A stretch of 64,000 nt of DNA. Source: Asticcacaulis endophyticus (lineage in GTDB: Bacteria; Pseudomonadota; Alphaproteobacteria; Caulobacterales; Caulobacteraceae). Position numbers and translations under genes: made by a program. Under the pieces are notes generated by a model that worked only from the letters and a program-made list of their open reading frames with translations, ran no database searches and was not told the DNA's origin. The DNA lies in assembly GCF_014652575.1 (NCBI RefSeq), contig NZ_BMZB01000001.1, positions 434,001 to 498,000 of the forward strand, written 5' to 3'. Of the stretch, positions 9,480-22,138 are shown piece by piece (within the stretch, counting starts at the first letter, position 1; every line of letters starts with the position of its first letter).

Positions 9480-9959
9480 TTACGGGTTAATACGCCGGTA
9501 GTGGTTCTGCATCAGCCGCTTCCACTCGCCGTCGGTGCTCTGCACCATCGCCGTCAGGGTGCGGGTATTGTCATCATTGAGCGTATAGATGTCGCGGTAT
9601 TTCAGGGTCTGGCCGGGATTTTCCCAGTCAGGCCCTTCGCAATCGAGCGACAGGGATTTGTGCGCCTCATTCCAGTGGCCGTCATAGACCCACAAATGAT
9701 CCATCATCGAACCTACCCATGACCCGACAAACTGGCCCTTGGCGCGATCAAAGCCCAGCGTCATCAGGGTCGTCGCGTCACCCCCGCCTGGCATTTGACC
9801 GTGGCCTTCGACTACCAGCCATACCCCGTGCAGCATCCGCCCGCGCTCGATCCACTCGGTTGTGCGCTCAGTCTCTGGCAGGGACATATCAGGGATGATC
9901 TCCCAGTCCCCGGTCATCCTCTCCAGCCAGTGATGCTCAGTTTGGATATCGACTTTCAT
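9480..9959 (-). CDS. DUF1579 family protein
   Basis: A 159-residue soluble protein of the DUF1579 beta-barrel family. Its signature is the start TEHHWLERMTGDWEI followed by the residues WVGSMMDHLWVYDGHW. Start ATG 9959 is supported by the ribosome site GAGGAGG directly upstream; a longer frame to 9992 is unlikely. Biochemical function is unknown; relatives resemble small-ligand-binding barrels. It stands alone between cysH and gltB, with a hairpin terminator upstream separating it from gltB. Confidence 0.8.
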   Translation of the reverse strand: MKVDIQTEHHWLERMTGDWEIIPDMSLPETERTTEWIERGRMLHGVWLVVEGHGQMPGGGDATTLMTLGFDRAKGQFVGSWVGSMMDHLWVYDGHWNEAHKSLSLDCEGPDWENPGQTLKYRDIYTLNDDNTRTLTAMVQSTDGEWKRLMQNHYRRINP

Positions 9960-9998
9960 GGCGGCCTCCTCTGTTCTGATTACCGCCACCATAAAACA

Positions 9999-10032
9999 AA
10001 AGCGGTTCGCTGTTAACGAACCGCTTTTTTAT
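9999..10032. terminator. Bidirectional rho-independent terminator downstream of gltB
   Basis: Arms AGCGGTTCG (10001-10009) and CGAACCGCT (10017-10025) form a 9-bp stem with a 7-base loop. Runs of T follow on both strands. It would end gltBD transcripts before the DUF1579 gene. Confidence 0.75.
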
Positions 10033-10101
10033 TTTGAGACCTTAAGAGATAAGCCGCTCTGGTGCGGCGAAAATCATTGGCTTGCGAGACGCACATCGCA
10101 G

Positions 10102-10150
10102 CGTACCGTGCTCAAAGAGCGAAGCGTTAGCACAGCTAACATTCGGTACG
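10102..10150. repeat. Inverted repeats in the gltB 3' region
   Basis: CGTACCG (10102-10108) pairs with CGGTACG (10144-10150). Inside them lies the smaller symmetric sequence GTTAGC-ACA-GCTAAC (10126-10140). The stretch between gltB and the terminator otherwise codes for nothing visible. Its role is unknown. Confidence 0.4.
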
Positions 10151-10203
10151 TGAGCAGCGCATCGCAGCAAGACGGCGATTTGCAGACCACCAGAGTGGAC
10201 TTA

Positions 10204-14718
<4,515 letters not shown>

Positions 14719-14720
14719 TC

Positions 14721-16169
14721 TTATTCCGCAGCCTCCGACAGAGACAAAGCTAACTGGGTTTGCAGATAGTGGTGGATATCAGCGGCGGCGTCCTGACCTT
14801 CACGGACAGCCCACACCACCAAAGATGCACCGCGCACAATATCACCGGCGGCAAAGACACCGGGCACGAGGGTCTGGAACTCACCGGCCAGAGTCTTGAT
14901 CGTACCCCACTTGGAGACCTCAAGGCCCGGTTCATTGAACATGACCGGAATGTTTTCCGGCTCAAAGCCCAGCGCCTCAATGATCAGATCGGCCGGCAGA
15001 TCGTTCTCGGCACCGGCAATATCTTCGATACCCTGACGGCCTTGCGCGTCCGGCGTGGTCAGGCGCATACGCTGCACCTTAAGGCCGGTGACGGTCTCGG
15101 CATCGCCCAGCACGGCCATCGGCGCTGACAGCCATTCGAACTTCACGCCTTCTTCTTCGGCGTTATACACTTCGCGGTCAGACCCCGGCATGTTGGCGCG
15201 GTCACGACGGTAGACGCAGGTGACAGACTTTGCCCCCTGACGAGTGGCGGTACGCACGCAGTCCATAGCCGTATCGCCACCGCCGATGACGATGACGTTC
15301 TTACCTTCGGCATTCAGACGGCCCGACACATAGTCCGGTACATTATCGCCAAAACCGACGCGGTTCGACGCGGTCAGGTAATCGAGCGCAATGACCACGC
15401 CCTGCGAGCCACAACCGGGCACGCTCAGGCGGCGGGTCTTATAGACGCCCGTGGCGATCAGGATGGCGTCGTGCTTTTCGCGCAGTTCTTCAAACGACAC
15501 GTCGTTGCCGATGTCGCAGTTCATGACATATTCGACGCCCGATTGCGCGAGGCGATCCGTACGGCGCAACACGACCTCTTTCTCTAGCTTGAACGACGGG
15601 ATACCATAGGTCAGCAGGCCACCGGCGCGGTCATAGCGGTCATAGATGGTGACTTTGTATCCGAGCGTGCGCAGACGGTCAGCCGCGGCGATACCGGCAG
15701 GGCCAGCACCTATGATGCCAACGCTCTGTCCGCGCTCCTGCACCGGCACAATCGGTTCGATCCAGCCGTTCTCAAACGCCATATCGCCTAAGAAACGCTC
15801 AACGGAACCAATAGTGACGTTTTCCCAACCGGATTGTTCCAGCACGCAGGAGCCTTCGCACAGGCGATCCTGCGGGCAGATACGACCGCAAATTTCCGGC
15901 AGGGTCGAGGTCGCCGACGACAGCAGGTAAGCTTCTTCGTAACGGCCTTCTGCGGTCATGCGCAGCCAGTCAGGGATGTTGTTCTGCAAAGGGCAACCCG
16001 ACTGGCAGAACGGCACACCGCACTGCGCGCAGCGCGAAGACTGGGTCGTGGCCTGGGCCGGTTTGAAATCGGCGTAAATTTCCGAGAAGTTATTAATGCG
16101 GGTTTTCGCATCATGCTTCTGCGGCGTGCGCCGGACTTCGACAACAAAGCGGTTCGTTTCGCCCGTCAT
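14721..16169 (-). CDS. gltD: Glutamate synthase (NADPH) small chain
   Basis: A 482-residue NADPH- and FAD-binding partner of GltB. The N-terminus holds the double iron-sulfur cysteine set CAQCGVPFCQSGCPLQNNIP (about residues 42-61). The FAD motif GIIGAGPAGIAAADRL lies near residue 150 and the NADPH motif VIVIGGGDTAMDC near residue 290. It delivers electrons from NADPH to the large subunit. The ribosome site GGAGG precedes the ATG. It is first in a two-gene operon with gltB. Confidence 0.96.
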   Translation of the reverse strand: MTGETNRFVVEVRRTPQKHDAKTRINNFSEIYADFKPAQATTQSSRCAQCGVPFCQSGCPLQNNIPDWLRMTAEGRYEEAYLLSSATSTLPEICGRICPQDRLCEGSCVLEQSGWENVTIGSVERFLGDMAFENGWIEPIVPVQERGQSVGIIGAGPAGIAAADRLRTLGYKVTIYDRYDRAGGLLTYGIPSFKLEKEVVLRRTDRLAQSGVEYVMNCDIGNDVSFEELREKHDAILIATGVYKTRRLSVPGCGSQGVVIALDYLTASNRVGFGDNVPDYVSGRLNAEGKNVIVIGGGDTAMDCVRTATRQGAKSVTCVYRRDRANMPGSDREVYNAEEEGVKFEWLSAPMAVLGDAETVTGLKVQRMRLTTPDAQGRQGIEDIAGAENDLPADLIIEALGFEPENIPVMFNEPGLEVSKWGTIKTLAGEFQTLVPGVFAAGDIVRGASLVVWAVREGQDAAADIHHYLQTQLALSLSEAAE

Positions 16170-16558
16170 TGTTAAACCTCCAAAACCTGTCGGAAGCGTT
16201 TACACCTCCGACCCCAAAAACTATTGTCTCACTGCGCCTGATACGTTCAGCAAAAGCGTTTGGGTGAAAGCGCAATTGCTGACAAATAAAAAGCACAAAA
16301 ACCAAGTTAGATAAAGATTTCACCCGTGGGTGAGATTTTTATCAGCATTAGACCACTTAGTATCACAGGATACCAGTTTGCCTTTTGTTCCCGTCAGAGA
16401 CTTCGTCCGAATGCGAACGAATATCTTTTTCAAGAACCATAGCCCAAACATGCGAACCCCCTCGGTTCTGGTCTCTGCCCGGCCTGACTGCCAAAAGCGG
16501 AGCCAAAACGCGAGGGGGAGGATAAACGCCCAAGCCTTTTGGAAAATGTGGCTTGCTT
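16170..16558. other. 389-base gap: amtB 3' end and gltD promoter region
   Basis: Both flanking genes run leftwards, so this holds the amtB terminator and the gltDB promoter. Visible are the 6-2-6 inverted repeat TCACCC-GT-GGGTGA (16320-16333) and the distant arms CCCCCTCG (16457-16464) and CGAGGGGG (16511-16518) closer to amtB. No convincing sigma-54 promoter (GG/GC pair at -24/-12) and no gene was seen. Confidence 0.5.
16320..16333. promoter_or_regulatory. Inverted repeat upstream of gltD
   Basis: TCACCC, two bases, GGGTGA. It lies about 150 bases before the gltD start, a plausible operator position for a nitrogen or glutamate regulator. The identity of any binding protein is unknown. Confidence 0.35.
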
Positions 16559-17860
16559 CTATCCGTGCTGGGTCTCTCCGTGCTGCGTGCTGTCGAGACC
16601 CTCAATTTCCTGTTCTTCGGTGACCCGCAGCCCGGTCATGTATTTGCAAATCATCAGAATAAGGAACGTCACCACACCTGACCAGATAATCACGGCCACC
16701 AGACCCAGCGCCTGTTTGCCGATATTGGCACCCTCAGCCAGAGCATTCACCGACGTCGTGGCGAAAATCCCGGTCAGAAGCGCACCCACCAGACCCCCGA
16801 CACCATGCACCCCAAAGGCATCCAGACTGTCGTCATATTTCATGGCCTTCTTGATCGCGGTCGAGGCTACGAAACAAATCGGGCCGGTAATCAGGCCGAT
16901 CAGCATCGCCCCGCGCGGATCGACAAAGCCTGCCGCCGGCGTAATGGCCACCAGACCGACCACAAGGCCGGTGATCATGCCCAAAACCGTGGGCTGCTTG
17001 CGCTCGATCCACTCCGGAATGATCCAGCCGATCGCACCGGTCATGGCCGCAAGGATAGTGTTGAGCGTGGCCACTGCCGCCAGCGAGTCTGCCGCCAGAG
17101 CTGAACCGCCATTAAACCCAATCCAGCCGACCAGCAGCAAGGACGCACCGATCATCGTAAAGGCCAGATTATGCGGGGCCATGTTATCACGTCCGTAACC
17201 GCGGCGCTGACCTAAAACATAGGCGCACACCAGACCGGCGACCCCGGAATTGACGTGGACCACGGCGCCACCGGCGAAATCAAGCACACCCATAGCGCCT
17301 AAGAAACCGCCGCCCCATACCCAGTGACAAACCGGCGCATAGACCAAAAGGTGCCACAGACCGACAAACAGCAGAAAGGCCGAAAACTTCATGCGCTCAG
17401 CAAAAGCCCCGGCAATCAGGGCGGGCGTGATGATCGCAAAGGTCATCTGGAACACCACCCATAGATATTCAGGCAGTCCGGGCAGGGCCTTATAGGCCGT
17501 ATCCATGCCGACCCCGTAAAGGAGGGCGACTTGGAAACCGCCCAAAACCTTGTTCCAGCCCTCATTCGGGCCGACGCCGAATGACAGGCTGTAGCCGATC
17601 ACGATCCATAGAACTGAGACCAGAATGGTCGCGGCCACTGATTGGGCCAGGGTTGCCAGCAGGTTTTTCTTACGCACCATGCCGCCGTAAAAGAGCGCAA
17701 GACCCGGCAGGGTCATCAATAGCACAAGGGCAGTCGAGATAAGCACCCACACGGTTGCCGCCGGATCGAGCGCAAGCTGTGCCTGATGGGCCAGCAATGC
17801 CAAAACCGGTTCAGGATTTGCCGCAGCAACCATCGCATCCGTGGCGGGTGTAGCCGTCAT
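16559..17860 (-). CDS. amtB: Ammonium transporter, Amt family
   Basis: A 433-residue inner-membrane ammonium channel with about 11 membrane helices. After a short Ala-rich lead, the family signatures appear: VLLMTLPGLALFYGGMV near residue 52, WNKVLGGF, DFAGGAVVHVNSGVAGL near residue 194, and GGLVGALLTGIFATTSVNA. The His of GGAVVHVNSG lines the pore. It lies upstream of gltDB on the same strand, a sensible pairing of uptake and assimilation. The usual partner glnK is not adjacent on either side. Confidence 0.95.
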   Translation of the reverse strand: MTATPATDAMVAAANPEPVLALLAHQAQLALDPAATVWVLISTALVLLMTLPGLALFYGGMVRKKNLLATLAQSVAATILVSVLWIVIGYSLSFGVGPNEGWNKVLGGFQVALLYGVGMDTAYKALPGLPEYLWVVFQMTFAIITPALIAGAFAERMKFSAFLLFVGLWHLLVYAPVCHWVWGGGFLGAMGVLDFAGGAVVHVNSGVAGLVCAYVLGQRRGYGRDNMAPHNLAFTMIGASLLLVGWIGFNGGSALAADSLAAVATLNTILAAMTGAIGWIIPEWIERKQPTVLGMITGLVVGLVAITPAAGFVDPRGAMLIGLITGPICFVASTAIKKAMKYDDSLDAFGVHGVGGLVGALLTGIFATTSVNALAEGANIGKQALGLVAVIIWSGVVTFLILMICKYMTGLRVTEEQEIEGLDSTQHGETQHG

Positions 17861-18065
17861 TCCCGATATATCCCCGTATCAAGCCTGAAAGAATTAGCGC
17901 TTCGCCTCATGATCCGCACGTTTGCACACGCGAAGGCATCGCTGTTTTTCTCAAGCATATATACTGACGCCTTGTCAATTCCGTGTCAAAATTTTTCCTG
18001 CAAAAATGGCTTTGGTGACAAATTTTACCGCCACAGAGTCATTTTATTGCGTGCCGCGATGCATT

Positions 18066-19226
18066 TTAACCCTTAAAGGATTTTATCGCCTCGACGATTT
18101 CGTTTTGCGTTTCGGCCGTAAGGTAAGGCGAAAACGGTAAGGAAATCACGGTCTTCGACTTGGCCTCAGACACCGAAAGGTTACGCGTGCCGGAGGTAAA
18201 GCCTGCATAACCCGGTTGCTGGTGCAGCGGGATTGGATAATAGACCGCCGTGGGGATGCCCTTTTCGCGCAAATGCAGTTGCAAACCATCGCGATTTTCA
18301 TGCTCAATCGTATATTGCGCCCAGGTCGAGACATAGCCGTCCTTCACATAGGGCACACTGGTCACAAAACCTTCGAGCGCCTCATTGTAGCGTTTAGCAA
18401 CCACCTGACGCAGCTCGATTTCTTCGGCAAAGATGGCCAGTTTTTCAATCAGAACCGCCGCCTGAATGGTATCCAGACGCGAATTCATGCCAATACGGAC
18501 ATTAAGGTACTTGGTTTCATGTTCGAACTTGGCTGCCGCCGCATCTGCAGCCGTCGCGCCACCGTGGACACGATAAGAAATCAGCCGGTCCTGCAAAACA
18601 TCATCATTGGTGACCACCGCTCCGCCATCGCCATAGCAGCCGAGCGGCTTGGCCGGATAAAAGCTGGTCGCGGTCGCCACCGCCCACTCAAGCGGCTGTT
18701 TGCCGTCAATCGTGCCGCCAAAGCCTTGCGCTGCATCGGAAATCAGCGGCAGGCCATATTTATCAGCAATGAGTTTGAGCGCCGGATAATCGGCAGGCTG
18801 GCCGAACAAATCGACGGCGATAATGGCGGCAGGCTTGAGGCGTCCCTCTGCGATCACGGCTTCTATAGCGGCCTCCAGCTTGACCGGGTCAATATTATAG
18901 GTGCGGGCGTCGATATCGACAAACACCGGCTCGGCGCGGGTCATCGGCACGACCTCCGCCGTCGCCACAAAGGTAAAGGCCGGAACGAACACGGCGTCGC
19001 CCGCGCCAATCCCAAGCCCCAGCAGGATTAGCTCAATGGCATCGGTGCCATTCGCGCAACTCAAGGCATGTTTTGACTGGGCAAACGTCGCCAGATCGGC
19101 TTCAAAGGCCTTGACCTCCGGCCCCATGATGTAGGCGCCATGACCAATGACCTTAAGCACACCGGCTTCGATCTTTGCGCCGATACGCGCGCGTTGGGTG
19201 CCGAGGTCGATAAACGGAATAGCCAT
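18066..19226 (-). CDS. DegT/DnrJ/EryC1/StrS-family sugar aminotransferase
   Basis: A 386-residue PLP enzyme that transaminates a nucleotide-linked keto sugar. Seen are FIDLGTQRARI at the start, CANGTDAIELILLGLGIGAGD near residue 57, VPAFTFVATAEVV near residue 80, SDAAQGFGG near residue 166, and the PLP lysine in SFYPAKPLGCYGDGGA near residue 190. The pattern resembles WbpE-type UDP-sugar aminotransferases of O-antigen pathways. It stands alone, about 3 kb before the pseudaminic acid cluster, which has its own PseC. It may supply a different amino sugar. Confidence 0.88.
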   Translation of the reverse strand: MAIPFIDLGTQRARIGAKIEAGVLKVIGHGAYIMGPEVKAFEADLATFAQSKHALSCANGTDAIELILLGLGIGAGDAVFVPAFTFVATAEVVPMTRAEPVFVDIDARTYNIDPVKLEAAIEAVIAEGRLKPAAIIAVDLFGQPADYPALKLIADKYGLPLISDAAQGFGGTIDGKQPLEWAVATATSFYPAKPLGCYGDGGAVVTNDDVLQDRLISYRVHGGATAADAAAAKFEHETKYLNVRIGMNSRLDTIQAAVLIEKLAIFAEEIELRQVVAKRYNEALEGFVTSVPYVKDGYVSTWAQYTIEHENRDGLQLHLREKGIPTAVYYPIPLHQQPGYAGFTSGTRNLSVSEAKSKTVISLPFSPYLTAETQNEIVEAIKSFKG

Positions 19227-19564
19227 AGGACGCCTTCATAAAAAGCCTGAAAATTCAGCACCTGTCATTTATCAGGTTATGGCGCGTACGCACCTCAAAA
19301 GGCATTACCCAACATTTCAATCCAAAAAGGGGGTTTGGGTGAAAATTTCGTATACGATTTTATGAAATCAGCCCTTTAATTTGTCGGACTTTTCTCTATA
19401 TAGAGGTCACGGCTGCGCAGGCGCCGACATTAGCCGGACTTTTCACTTTTTTGCGAGAGACGGTTGACGTAAAGCGGCTTTTGCGCGACCACAGAGCCCC
19501 TAAGTTAGCGCTAACATTTCGTGTGCAGCTAAAAAGATTTTCATACACTCCGGGAGAGCGGACT
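19227..19564. other. 338-base divergent promoter region
   Basis: Between the aminotransferase and aldehyde dehydrogenase genes, no coding sequence is seen. It holds CTCTATATAGAG (19394-19405), a TTGACG -35-like element (19464-19469) and the GTTAGCGCTAAC palindrome (19504-19515). The reading frame of the dehydrogenase is open back to 19451 but does not resemble its family there. Confidence 0.6.
19504..19515. promoter_or_regulatory. LacI-type operator, XylR-like palindrome
   Basis: The perfect palindrome GTTAGCGCTAAC lies 50 bases before the dehydrogenase start and 35 bases after a TTGACG. From memory it closely matches the Caulobacter xylose operator (TGTTAGCGCTACCA-like), bound by a LacI-family repressor. 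Placement between promoter and gene fits repression. No LacI gene is in the window. Confidence 0.6.
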
Positions 19565-20995
19565 TTGACCACATATGGCAACCTGATTAACGGCGAATGG
19601 GTCGTAACGGGCAACACCTTTAACGACATCAACCCGTCCGATACCAACGACATCATCGGCACCTATTCGACCGCCGGTGAAGCGGAAGTCAAAGCGGCCA
19701 TCGACGCCGCCCGCGAAGCCTTTAAGACCTGGCAGTTTTCAACGCCGCAGCAGCGTTTCGACGTGCTCGACAATGCCGGCACTGAAATTCTGGCCCGTAA
19801 GGCCGAACTCGGTGCGCTTTTGTCGCGCGAAGAAGGCAAGACCCTGCCGGAAGGTATCGGCGAAGTCACCCGCGCCGGTCATATCTTCAAATATTTTGCC
19901 GGTGAAGCCCTGCGCGCCCACGGCGAAGTGCTCGACTCTGTGCGTCCCGGCGTCAAAGTCGAGATCACCCGTGAGCCGGTCGGCGTTATTGGCCTGATTT
20001 GCCCGTGGAACTTCCCGATCGCTATTCCAGCATGGAAAATGGCTCCGGCCATCGCGTTTGGCAACACGGTTGTCTGTAAGCCTGCCGAACTGACCCCGGC
20101 CTGTGCCTGGGCACTGGCGGATATCCTGACCCGCGCTGGCCTGCCCAAGGGCGTGCTGAATGTCGTGTTTGCCCGCGGTTCGGTCGCTGGCCCGTTGCTG
20201 ATCGACGGCTGTGACGCTATCTCCTTCACCGGCTCGGTGCCGACCGGCACCCGTGTGCGCGATCAGGCTGTAGCGAAGGGCAAGCGTATTCAGGCCGAAA
20301 TGGGCGGTAAGAACCCGGTCATCGTGCTTGACGATGCTGACCTCAACGTCGCCGTCAATTCCGTGCTGAACTCGGCCTTCTTCTCGTCCGGCCACCGCTG
20401 CACGGCCTCGTCGCGTATCATCGTGACTGAGGGCATTGCCGACACGTTTGTGGCCAAGCTGGCCGAAGCCGCCAAAGCGATCAAGGTTGGTGACAGCCGC
20501 GCTGATGGCGTTCAGATGGGCCCGATCGCCTCTCAGGAACAACTCAAGATCGCTCAGGACGCGGTTGCCAAGGCCAAGGCCGAAGGCGCTGAAATCCTGT
20601 CGGGCGGCGAAGACCTGACCTTTGGCACACCCGGCTACTATTACGCCCCGACGCTGATCGACAAAACCACCCCGGCCATGTCGATCAACAAAGAAGAAGT
20701 GTTCGGCCCGGTCGCGTCTATCATCCGCGTCAAGGATCTCGAAGAAGCCATCAAGGTCGCCAACGACACCGAGTTTGGTCTGTCGGCCGGTATCTGCACG
20801 ACCTCACTCAAGTCGGCCGAAACCTTCAAGCGCCGCTCGGAAGCCGGTATGGTCATGGTCAACCTGCCGACCGCCGGTGTTGATTACCACGTCCCGTTCG
20901 GTGGCCGTAAGGGTTCCTCCTATGGTCCGCGCGAACAAGGCGCCTATGCCAAGGAATTCTACACCATCGTCAAGACGGCCTATACTTCGGCTTAA
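19565..20995 (+). CDS. NAD(P)-dependent aldehyde dehydrogenase, 2-oxoglutarate-semialdehyde (2,5-dioxopentanoate) type
   Basis: A 476-residue cytoplasmic dehydrogenase, last step of the oxidative (Weimberg) pentose and uronate pathways. The start is a TTG at 19565 behind GGGAGAGCGG, which gives the exact family length. The motifs are PWNFPIAIPAWKMAPA (cofactor tunnel), FTGSVPTG, the catalytic Glu in EMGGKNP near residue 245, and the catalytic Cys in SSGHRCTASSR near residue 278. The pattern follows the 2-oxoglutarate-semialdehyde dehydrogenases. The GTTAGCGCTAAC operator upstream supports a sugar-acid role. Substrate choice remains inference. Confidence 0.87.
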   Translation: MTTYGNLINGEWVVTGNTFNDINPSDTNDIIGTYSTAGEAEVKAAIDAAREAFKTWQFSTPQQRFDVLDNAGTEILARKAELGALLSREEGKTLPEGIGEVTRAGHIFKYFAGEALRAHGEVLDSVRPGVKVEITREPVGVIGLICPWNFPIAIPAWKMAPAIAFGNTVVCKPAELTPACAWALADILTRAGLPKGVLNVVFARGSVAGPLLIDGCDAISFTGSVPTGTRVRDQAVAKGKRIQAEMGGKNPVIVLDDADLNVAVNSVLNSAFFSSGHRCTASSRIIVTEGIADTFVAKLAEAAKAIKVGDSRADGVQMGPIASQEQLKIAQDAVAKAKAEGAEILSGGEDLTFGTPGYYYAPTLIDKTTPAMSINKEEVFGPVASIIRVKDLEEAIKVANDTEFGLSAGICTTSLKSAETFKRRSEAGMVMVNLPTAGVDYHVPFGGRKGSSYGPREQGAYAKEFYTIVKTAYTSA

Positions 20996-21013
20996 AGCTT
21001 TAGGTTCAAGGTT

Positions 21014-21077
21014 TTGGGGTCACAACCCCAAGCCCCAGATACAAAAAAAGCGGCTCCGGAAACGGGGCCGCTTTTTT
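21014..21077. terminator. Tandem hairpins with bidirectional terminator
   Basis: TTGGGG/CCCCAA (21014-21031) forms a small hairpin. It is followed by arms AAAAAAGCGGC (21044-21054) and GCCGCTTTTTT (21067-21077), which make a classic terminator in both directions. It serves the dehydrogenase gene and the converging small secreted-protein gene. Confidence 0.8.
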
Positions 21078-21079
21078 AG

Positions 21080-21445
21080 TCAGAACCTACCCTTGCGCGG
21101 CTCAATTCTGGACTGGAGCTGAGGGCTGGATTTGCGGTATTCAAGGTTTGTGACCGTATCGTTCTGGCCCTTGGCGTTGCCTTCGATCCAGACCGTCTGG
21201 CCGTCGCTGTTTATTTGCGAATAACGGAAGGTCGCCTCAAACCGGCTGCCGCCACCCTCGCACTTAAGAATGTCGATCACCGGCTTGCGGGCCGGCGTAA
21301 TCACTCCCGACAGGTCTTTTTGGGTGGCGCGGGTGATGGCCTTACCCACCTGCTGCCCCTGCACGATGTCACATTCGGCAAAAGCCGCTGAAGCTGTAAG
21401 CACACCAAAGGCCGCAGCCGCGAGAACTGCATTTAACTTAAACAT
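21080..21445 (-). CDS. Small secreted protein of unknown function
   Basis: A 121-residue protein with a clear Sec signal peptide, MFKLNAVLAAAAFGVLTASAAFA, cut before ECDIV. The mature part of about 98 residues has two cysteines (ECD and LKCEGGG), probably forming one disulfide, and no recognised domain. ATG 21445 follows GGGAG; the longer frame to 21496 lacks such a site. It probably resides in the periplasm. Two hairpins and two similar operator-like palindromes lie upstream. Confidence 0.65.
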   Translation of the reverse strand: MFKLNAVLAAAAFGVLTASAAFAECDIVQGQQVGKAITRATQKDLSGVITPARKPVIDILKCEGGGSRFEATFRYSQINSDGQTVWIEGNAKGQNDTVTNLEYRKSSPQLQSRIEPRKGRF

Positions 21446-21480
21446 GATTTCACTCCCGTTTTTTGTTTTATCGGGTGAAA

Positions 21481-21513
21481 GCCGAAAGTTCGGCACAGTC
21501 CTCCCAAGACTGT
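21481..21513. promoter_or_regulatory. Two adjacent hairpins in the leader of the small secreted-protein gene
   Basis: GCCGAA-AG-TTCGGC (21481-21494) is followed at once by ACAGTC...GACTGT (21495-21513). They lie 36-68 bases before the start codon at 21445, so they are probably in the leader RNA. Confidence 0.4.
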
Positions 21514-21556
21514 TATGAAATCATGCGCTCTTTTAGAGACTTAGCAACAAAAATAA

Positions 21557-21616
21557 ATCCGAATACGGATCAATTTCACACTATTTTGAACGGAATATTT
21601 TAATCTGTATACGGAT
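21557..21616. promoter_or_regulatory. Pair of related operator-like palindromes
   Basis: ATCCG-AATA-CGGAT (21557-21570) and ATCTG-TATA-CGGAT (21603-21616) share arms and spacing, with centres 46 bases apart. They lie between msrB (ends 21622) and the small secreted-protein gene (starts 21445), in that gene's promoter zone. The repeated design suggests one dimeric regulator. Confidence 0.45.
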
Positions 21617-21621
21617 TATAT

Positions 21622-22092
21622 TTACACTTGCGCCGGATCATCCCGCTCCAGCATATCGGGTAAGGCCTCGCCATCCGGCACAAAATCCATAGCGACCGAA
21701 TTCATGCAATAGCGCAGGCCGGTCGGCCGCGGGCCGTCCTCAAACACATGGCCCAGATGGGCATCGCAACGGCCACAGCGGATTTCGGTGCGCACCATAC
21801 CGTGGGAGCGATCCTGAATATTGCGGATATGATCCTCATCAATGCCTTCATAAAAGCTTGGCCAGCCCGAACCGGAATGGAACTTGGCGCGCGACCGGAA
21901 CAAAGGCAGGTGACACAGAGCGCAGGTATAGATGCCCTCATCCTCATATTCATCGAACTTACCGCAAAACGGCGGTTCCGTACCATGATTGAGCAAGATG
22001 CGCACGGCTTCGGGATCAAGTTTAGCCGCCAGCGCTTTGTATTGCGCCTCTGTCGGCGGTGTCAGATCAAAACCTAACGATGAACGGGCCAT
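21622..22092 (-). CDS. msrB: Peptide-methionine (R)-S-oxide reductase MsrB
   Basis: A 156-residue repair enzyme that reduces methionine-R-sulfoxide in proteins. The structural zinc cysteines are CALC near residue 57 and CGRC near residue 106. The substrate loop is GSGWPSFYE, and the catalytic Cys is in [11 protein letters not shown] near residue 128. Length is a little above the core family because of an N-terminal lead of about 20 residues. No signal peptide is visible, so it is cytoplasmic. It stands 46 bases after pseH on the same strand, with a CCTATATAGG motif between them. Confidence 0.95.
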   Translation of the reverse strand: MARSSLGFDLTPPTEAQYKALAAKLDPEAVRILLNHGTEPPFCGKFDEYEDEGIYTCALCHLPLFRSRAKFHSGSGWPSFYEGIDEDHIRNIQDRSHGMVRTEIRCGRCDAHLGHVFEDGPRPTGLRYCMNSVAMDFVPDGEALPDMLERDDPAQV

Positions 22093-22112
22093 ATTTGCTC
22101 TCCTATGTGATA

Positions 22113-22122
22113 CCTATATAGG
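22113..22122. promoter_or_regulatory. CCTATATAGG palindrome upstream of msrB
   Basis: This 10-bp palindrome lies 21-30 bases before the msrB start. Its CTATATAG core also occurs upstream of other genes, at 1799, 19396 and 44747. It may be the -10 region of an msrB promoter. Confidence 0.35.
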
Positions 22123-22138
22123 CCCGCGTCGTTAAATC

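Noticed and set aside
16363-16605. 80-residue minus-strand frame between amtB and gltD
   Set aside because: It overlaps the amtB end, has no ribosome site and no family resemblance.
19739-20542. 267-residue open frame antisense to the aldehyde dehydrogenase gene
   Set aside because: The dehydrogenase has all catalytic motifs. The antisense product has no recognisable domain.
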